Source: Roseburia sp. 831b (GTDB taxonomy: Bacteria > Bacillota > Clostridia > Lachnospirales > Lachnospiraceae). Taken from it: a stretch of DNA of 64,000 nt. The notes below the pieces were generated by a model. The model saw only the letters and a list, made by a program, of their open reading frames with translations, had not been told where the DNA came from and searched no databases. Of the stretch, positions 61,606 through 64,000 are shown one piece after another (position 1 is the stretch's first letter; the number at the start of each line of letters is the position of its first letter). The position numbers were made by a program, and so were the translations under genes. Location: NCBI RefSeq assembly GCF_001940165.2, contig NZ_CP135162.1:2199501-2263500 (forward strand), read 5' to 3'.

Positions 61606-62802
61606 TTAGCAGAATTCGCTCCACACAATATTTTTTAATTTGCGTGTCAGCGGCATCGTTCCGGCATCTTTTCTCTGACAGGAAAGCAGCATTGTAAGGT
61701 TGTCCTTCGGGCTGTTGATAAAATAAAATCCAAGCCAGCCATCCCAGCCGTATTCCCCTTTTGTGCCGAACATATTGGCTTTCTCCGGTTCTTTTAAAAT
61801 GCGCAGGAAATTCCCATACGTGTAACCGTTTAAGCTTTCCCATGCACGGTTCATACTCTCCTGCTGCCACGGCATGAGCGCTGCCTGCGTCATGTATTCG
61901 ACGGTGCGCTCCGAGAGAATCCGCTTTCCATGATAACTTCCTTTTTGTAAAAGCATCTGCGCAAATTTGGCATAATCATCGATTGTGGATACCAGACCTG
62001 CTCCGCCCGATTCAAATGCCGGTGGAACATCCTGCGTGTAGCGGATGGCAAGATTATTCGTCTGGCATTCCCTAATGCTGCATTCCTTCATGCCGCCTTC
62101 CACACGTTCATAGACTTTTGCAAGGCGGTGCTGCTTCTCCTTTGGCACATAAAATGCGGTATCATGCATGCCAAGCGGCTCAAAGATTTCTTTCTGTAAA
62201 AATTCGCCAAACTTTATCCCTGTTATCGCTTCAACAACCGCTCCCATGATGTCTGCCGATGTTCCATACATCCATCTGCTGCCCGGCTCAAATGCAAGCG
62301 GGCAGTCTGAAAGCTTCCGTGCGACTTCACGGGTTGTTCTTTTATTCTCCGTATAAAGCTGCCGGTCTAATTCTTCAAATACTTTTTCAGCTGCCACGGA
62401 ACCGGCATTGCTGTTATCCCCGCCGTACGCCAGTCCCGACGTCATGTTTAACACTTCTTTGATTAAAATATTCCGGCCGCACGGTATGACGTTTGCTCCA
62501 TCGACGCAGGTCATGTCTGCGTATTCCGGTAAATAATCACAAAGCCACGCCCCCGCATCGAGAAGCCCCCGCTCCATCAGAATCATTGCCGCTACGGATG
62601 TAATCGGTTTTGTTGCAGAATACAGACGGACAATGGTATCTCTCCCATAATCTCTGCCCGTCTCACAGTCTGCCTTTCCTCGTTCGACATAAAGTTCTTC
62701 TTTTCCATCTTTTATTACCAAAAGCGATGCGCCTGCCACCTCATGTTCTGCAATTGCACGCTCTATGCACGCCTCTACAAGCTTTTTTTTCTGCTCTGTC
62801 AT
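61606..62802 (-). CDS. Serine hydrolase (beta-lactamase/esterase family)
   Basis: This 398-residue protein has the catalytic SxxK (SATK, S62 and K65), a Tyr-containing region (WMYGTSADIMGAVVEAITG) and GGAGLVSTIDDYAKFAQML, typical of class C-like serine hydrolases or EstB esterases. No signal peptide, so it should be cytoplasmic. The substrate is unknown. Confidence 0.9.
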   Translation of the reverse strand: MTEQKKKLVEACIERAIAEHEVAGASLLVIKDGKEELYVERGKADCETGRDYGRDTIVRLYSATKPITSVAAMILMERGLLDAGAWLCDYLPEYADMTCVDGANVIPCGRNILIKEVLNMTSGLAYGGDNSNAGSVAAEKVFEELDRQLYTENKRTTREVARKLSDCPLAFEPGSRWMYGTSADIMGAVVEAITGIKFGEFLQKEIFEPLGMHDTAFYVPKEKQHRLAKVYERVEGGMKECSIRECQTNNLAIRYTQDVPPAFESGGAGLVSTIDDYAKFAQMLLQKGSYHGKRILSERTVEYMTQAALMPWQQESMNRAWESLNGYTYGNFLRILKEPEKANMFGTKGEYGWDGWLGFYFINSPKDNLTMLLSCQRKDAGTMPLTRKLKNIVWSEFC

Positions 62803-62887
62803 TCCTTTTCCCCCATTTGATTATACTTATTATAAAATCTTTTTCGTAACCGCACTAGCGATAGAATTCCACTTTTTTTACCTAAAA

Positions 62888-62923
62888 AAATAGAGCAAAG
62901 CCCCCTATTACTTTGCCCTATCT
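62888..62923 (-). terminator. Terminator after the zinc-ribbon gene
   Basis: AGGGCAAAG/CTTTGCTCT pairing on the minus strand is followed by ATTTTTTT, about 15 bases past the stop. Confidence 0.78.
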
Positions 62924-62937
62924 TCTCTTTCTATCGT

Positions 62938-63291
62938 TTATTTTATCACTAATTTACAGGTTCCTCTCATATTCAATGGACATTCATAAACACGATCCGT
63001 TCCACTTTGACCGATGAAGGAAATTGGGCATCTGCGGCAATCACCTGCAACGAAATCTCTTGGAACCTCGAATTCCAAAGTCGCTTTTTTCAATCCCTGT
63101 TCTGCTTCTTCCTGTTTGATATGATCCCAGCTTAACATCTGTTCACAGCCCTTGCACTTGTCCATTCCTCTTGATACCGGGCGTCCACAGCATGGACAAG
63201 AATAATAGGTCTCTGCCATCTCTCCCTGTACCTCAATCACGTCAACCGGAAACTGCTTAATCAACTGTGATCTAATTTCATCACTTACCAT
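62938..63291 (-). CDS. Zinc-ribbon protein of unknown function
   Basis: This protein of about 117 residues has CPCCGRPVSRGMDKCKGC (CxxC-x-CxxC zinc ribbon, about 33-50) and a second Cys set CRRCP...CPLNMRGTC near the C-terminus, so two metal sites are possible. No enzymatic motif is seen. ATG 63291 has AAGGAG upstream. Confidence 0.75.
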   Translation of the reverse strand: MVSDEIRSQLIKQFPVDVIEVQGEMAETYYSCPCCGRPVSRGMDKCKGCEQMLSWDHIKQEEAEQGLKKATLEFEVPRDFVAGDCRRCPISFIGQSGTDRVYECPLNMRGTCKLVIK

Positions 63292-63411
63292 ATTTATCTC
63301 TCCTTCTATCCTTGTCATTTCCTGACTACTACCCTTTATTATATCATGATTCCCTAATCTTTTACGACCATTTTCGCCATAATCCGTTCTTTCTTAGATT
63401 CATTTTCATAC

Positions 63412-64000
63412 TTAACGGCAAAATACAACTTTATCGTGTTCTAAAATTTTTGTTTTTCCATCCGGGATAATCGTTGTATTACCACGCACAATCATGATAA
63501 TCAGCTCATCTGTGGAAAGTTTGAGCGACGAGATGACCTGATTGCACCACGGATGACCTTTTTCAATCGCTTCCTCCTGCAATTCTTCCCCATCCGGCTC
63601 GTAAGGCGGCACACTTAAAATGACACTGTCACCTGCCAAAATTTTGGTATCCCCTTTTGTAATAATGGTTTCATCTTTCCGCTTAATCATCAGAGCAAGT
63701 GCTCCGGTTGGCATTGTAACCTCGCGAATACATTTGTTCTCCCAGTTATGCCCTTTTGGTATGTACATGCGCATCATTGTAAAAGAAGTTTCATCCTGAT
63801 AATCATTGAACGTTTTCCGTACATCAGCATTGTCATCGCGCATCTTTAAGCGCTGCACCATCCACGGAAGCGCACCGCCTTGTACCGATACGGAAAAAAG
63901 GGATACCAGAAACACAATATGAAACAAATCGTAGGACATCGACATCCCACTTGCAACTGCCATAATTGCAAATACGGACGAGGATGCTCCTCGAAGCCCT
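63412..64000 (-). CDS. Cation/proton antiporter, C-terminal part (cut by window edge)
   Basis: The visible 195 residues begin at the edge with GLRGASSSVFAIMAVASG, a motif of CPA1/NhaP2-type antiporters, followed by the last membrane helices (FHIVFLVSLFSVSVQGGALPWMVQRL). The cytoplasmic part has a TrkA_C (RCK_C) domain (IREVTMPTGALALMIKRKDETIITKGDTKILAGDSVI) and a second like repeat ending HDKVVFCR. It most resembles K+/H+ antiporters of the CvrA/NhaP2 type. The N-terminus is outside the window. Confidence 0.88.
   Translation of the reverse strand, partial: GLRGASSSVFAIMAVASGMSMSYDLFHIVFLVSLFSVSVQGGALPWMVQRLKMRDDNADVRKTFNDYQDETSFTMMRMYIPKGHNWENKCIREVTMPTGALALMIKRKDETIITKGDTKILAGDSVILSVPPYEPDGEELQEEAIEKGHPWCNQVISSLKLSTDELIIMIVRGNTTIIPDGKTKILEHDKVVFCR

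Overview
The window looks like chromosome from a Gram-positive, endospore-forming Clostridia, most like Lachnospiraceae. Supporting signs are low GC, strong AGGAGG-type ribosome binding sites, spoIIID, a SipL-like DUF3794/LysM protein, veg, two TPP riboswitches and several large-family Firmicutes genes. The species cannot be named from the sequence alone.

Positions 1-16839 are a mobile-element hotspot at the 3' end of guaA. A 12-bp core (TTACTCAAACTC) overlaps the guaA stop codon at 16828-16839 and recurs at 1349-1360, so the DNA between them is an integrated mobilizable element of about 15.5 kb (element B). Element B carries an integrase, an excisionase, a repressor with three operators, a MobV-type relaxase, a small mobilization protein, a RecA-like RepA ATPase and a candidate oriT. 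The end of a second, related element (element A: integrase, excisionase and repressor, cut by the window edge) lies left of 1349, so two elements sit in tandem at the same site. Element B cargo at its left end is a retron: a noncoding RNA with the a1/a2 inverted repeat, a nucleoside-deoxyribosyltransferase-like effector and a reverse transcriptase, preceded by an unrecognised 228-aa protein. Cargo at its right end is a candidate type I toxin with an antisense RNA, and a bacitracin/lantibiotic-type module (response regulator, ABC ATPase, permease, histidine kinase). The permease is cut by an IS110-family element, and removing that element in silico restores the frame exactly.

Positions 16828-34389 are mostly chromosome: guaA, a CmpB-like membrane protein, the TPP-riboswitch-controlled thiD-thiW-thiM operon, a DUF2798 protein, a chemoreceptor, spoIIID, an HD-GYP protein, an EamA transporter, a DUF389 protein, methionine aminopeptidase with a SEC-C motif, a YqeY-like protein and an NlpC/P60 hydrolase. 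An IS1182-family element (about 34470-36260) follows.

Positions 36271-47025 hold a CD225-like membrane protein with Asn/Gln-rich repeats, the SipL-like protein, veg, a PrcB-like lipoprotein, plsC, murF-ddl, a PfkB kinase, an AI-2E family protein, a potassium channel and tRNA-Leu(UAG).

Positions 47096-60016 form one long catabolic and transport cluster on the minus strand, divergent from a PucR-type regulator. It holds a HisC-like aminotransferase, a D-2-hydroxyacid dehydrogenase, a RocB-like M20 hydrolase, a dimethylargininase-like enzyme, an acetamidase/formamidase and a complete Opp-type ABC transporter. The right end has thiC with its own TPP riboswitch, a serine hydrolase, a zinc-ribbon protein and the end of a cation/proton antiporter. 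A family of imperfect palindromic repeats occurs twice in full (22383-22692, 58453-58651) and twice as half copies (30640-30710, 52750-52812).
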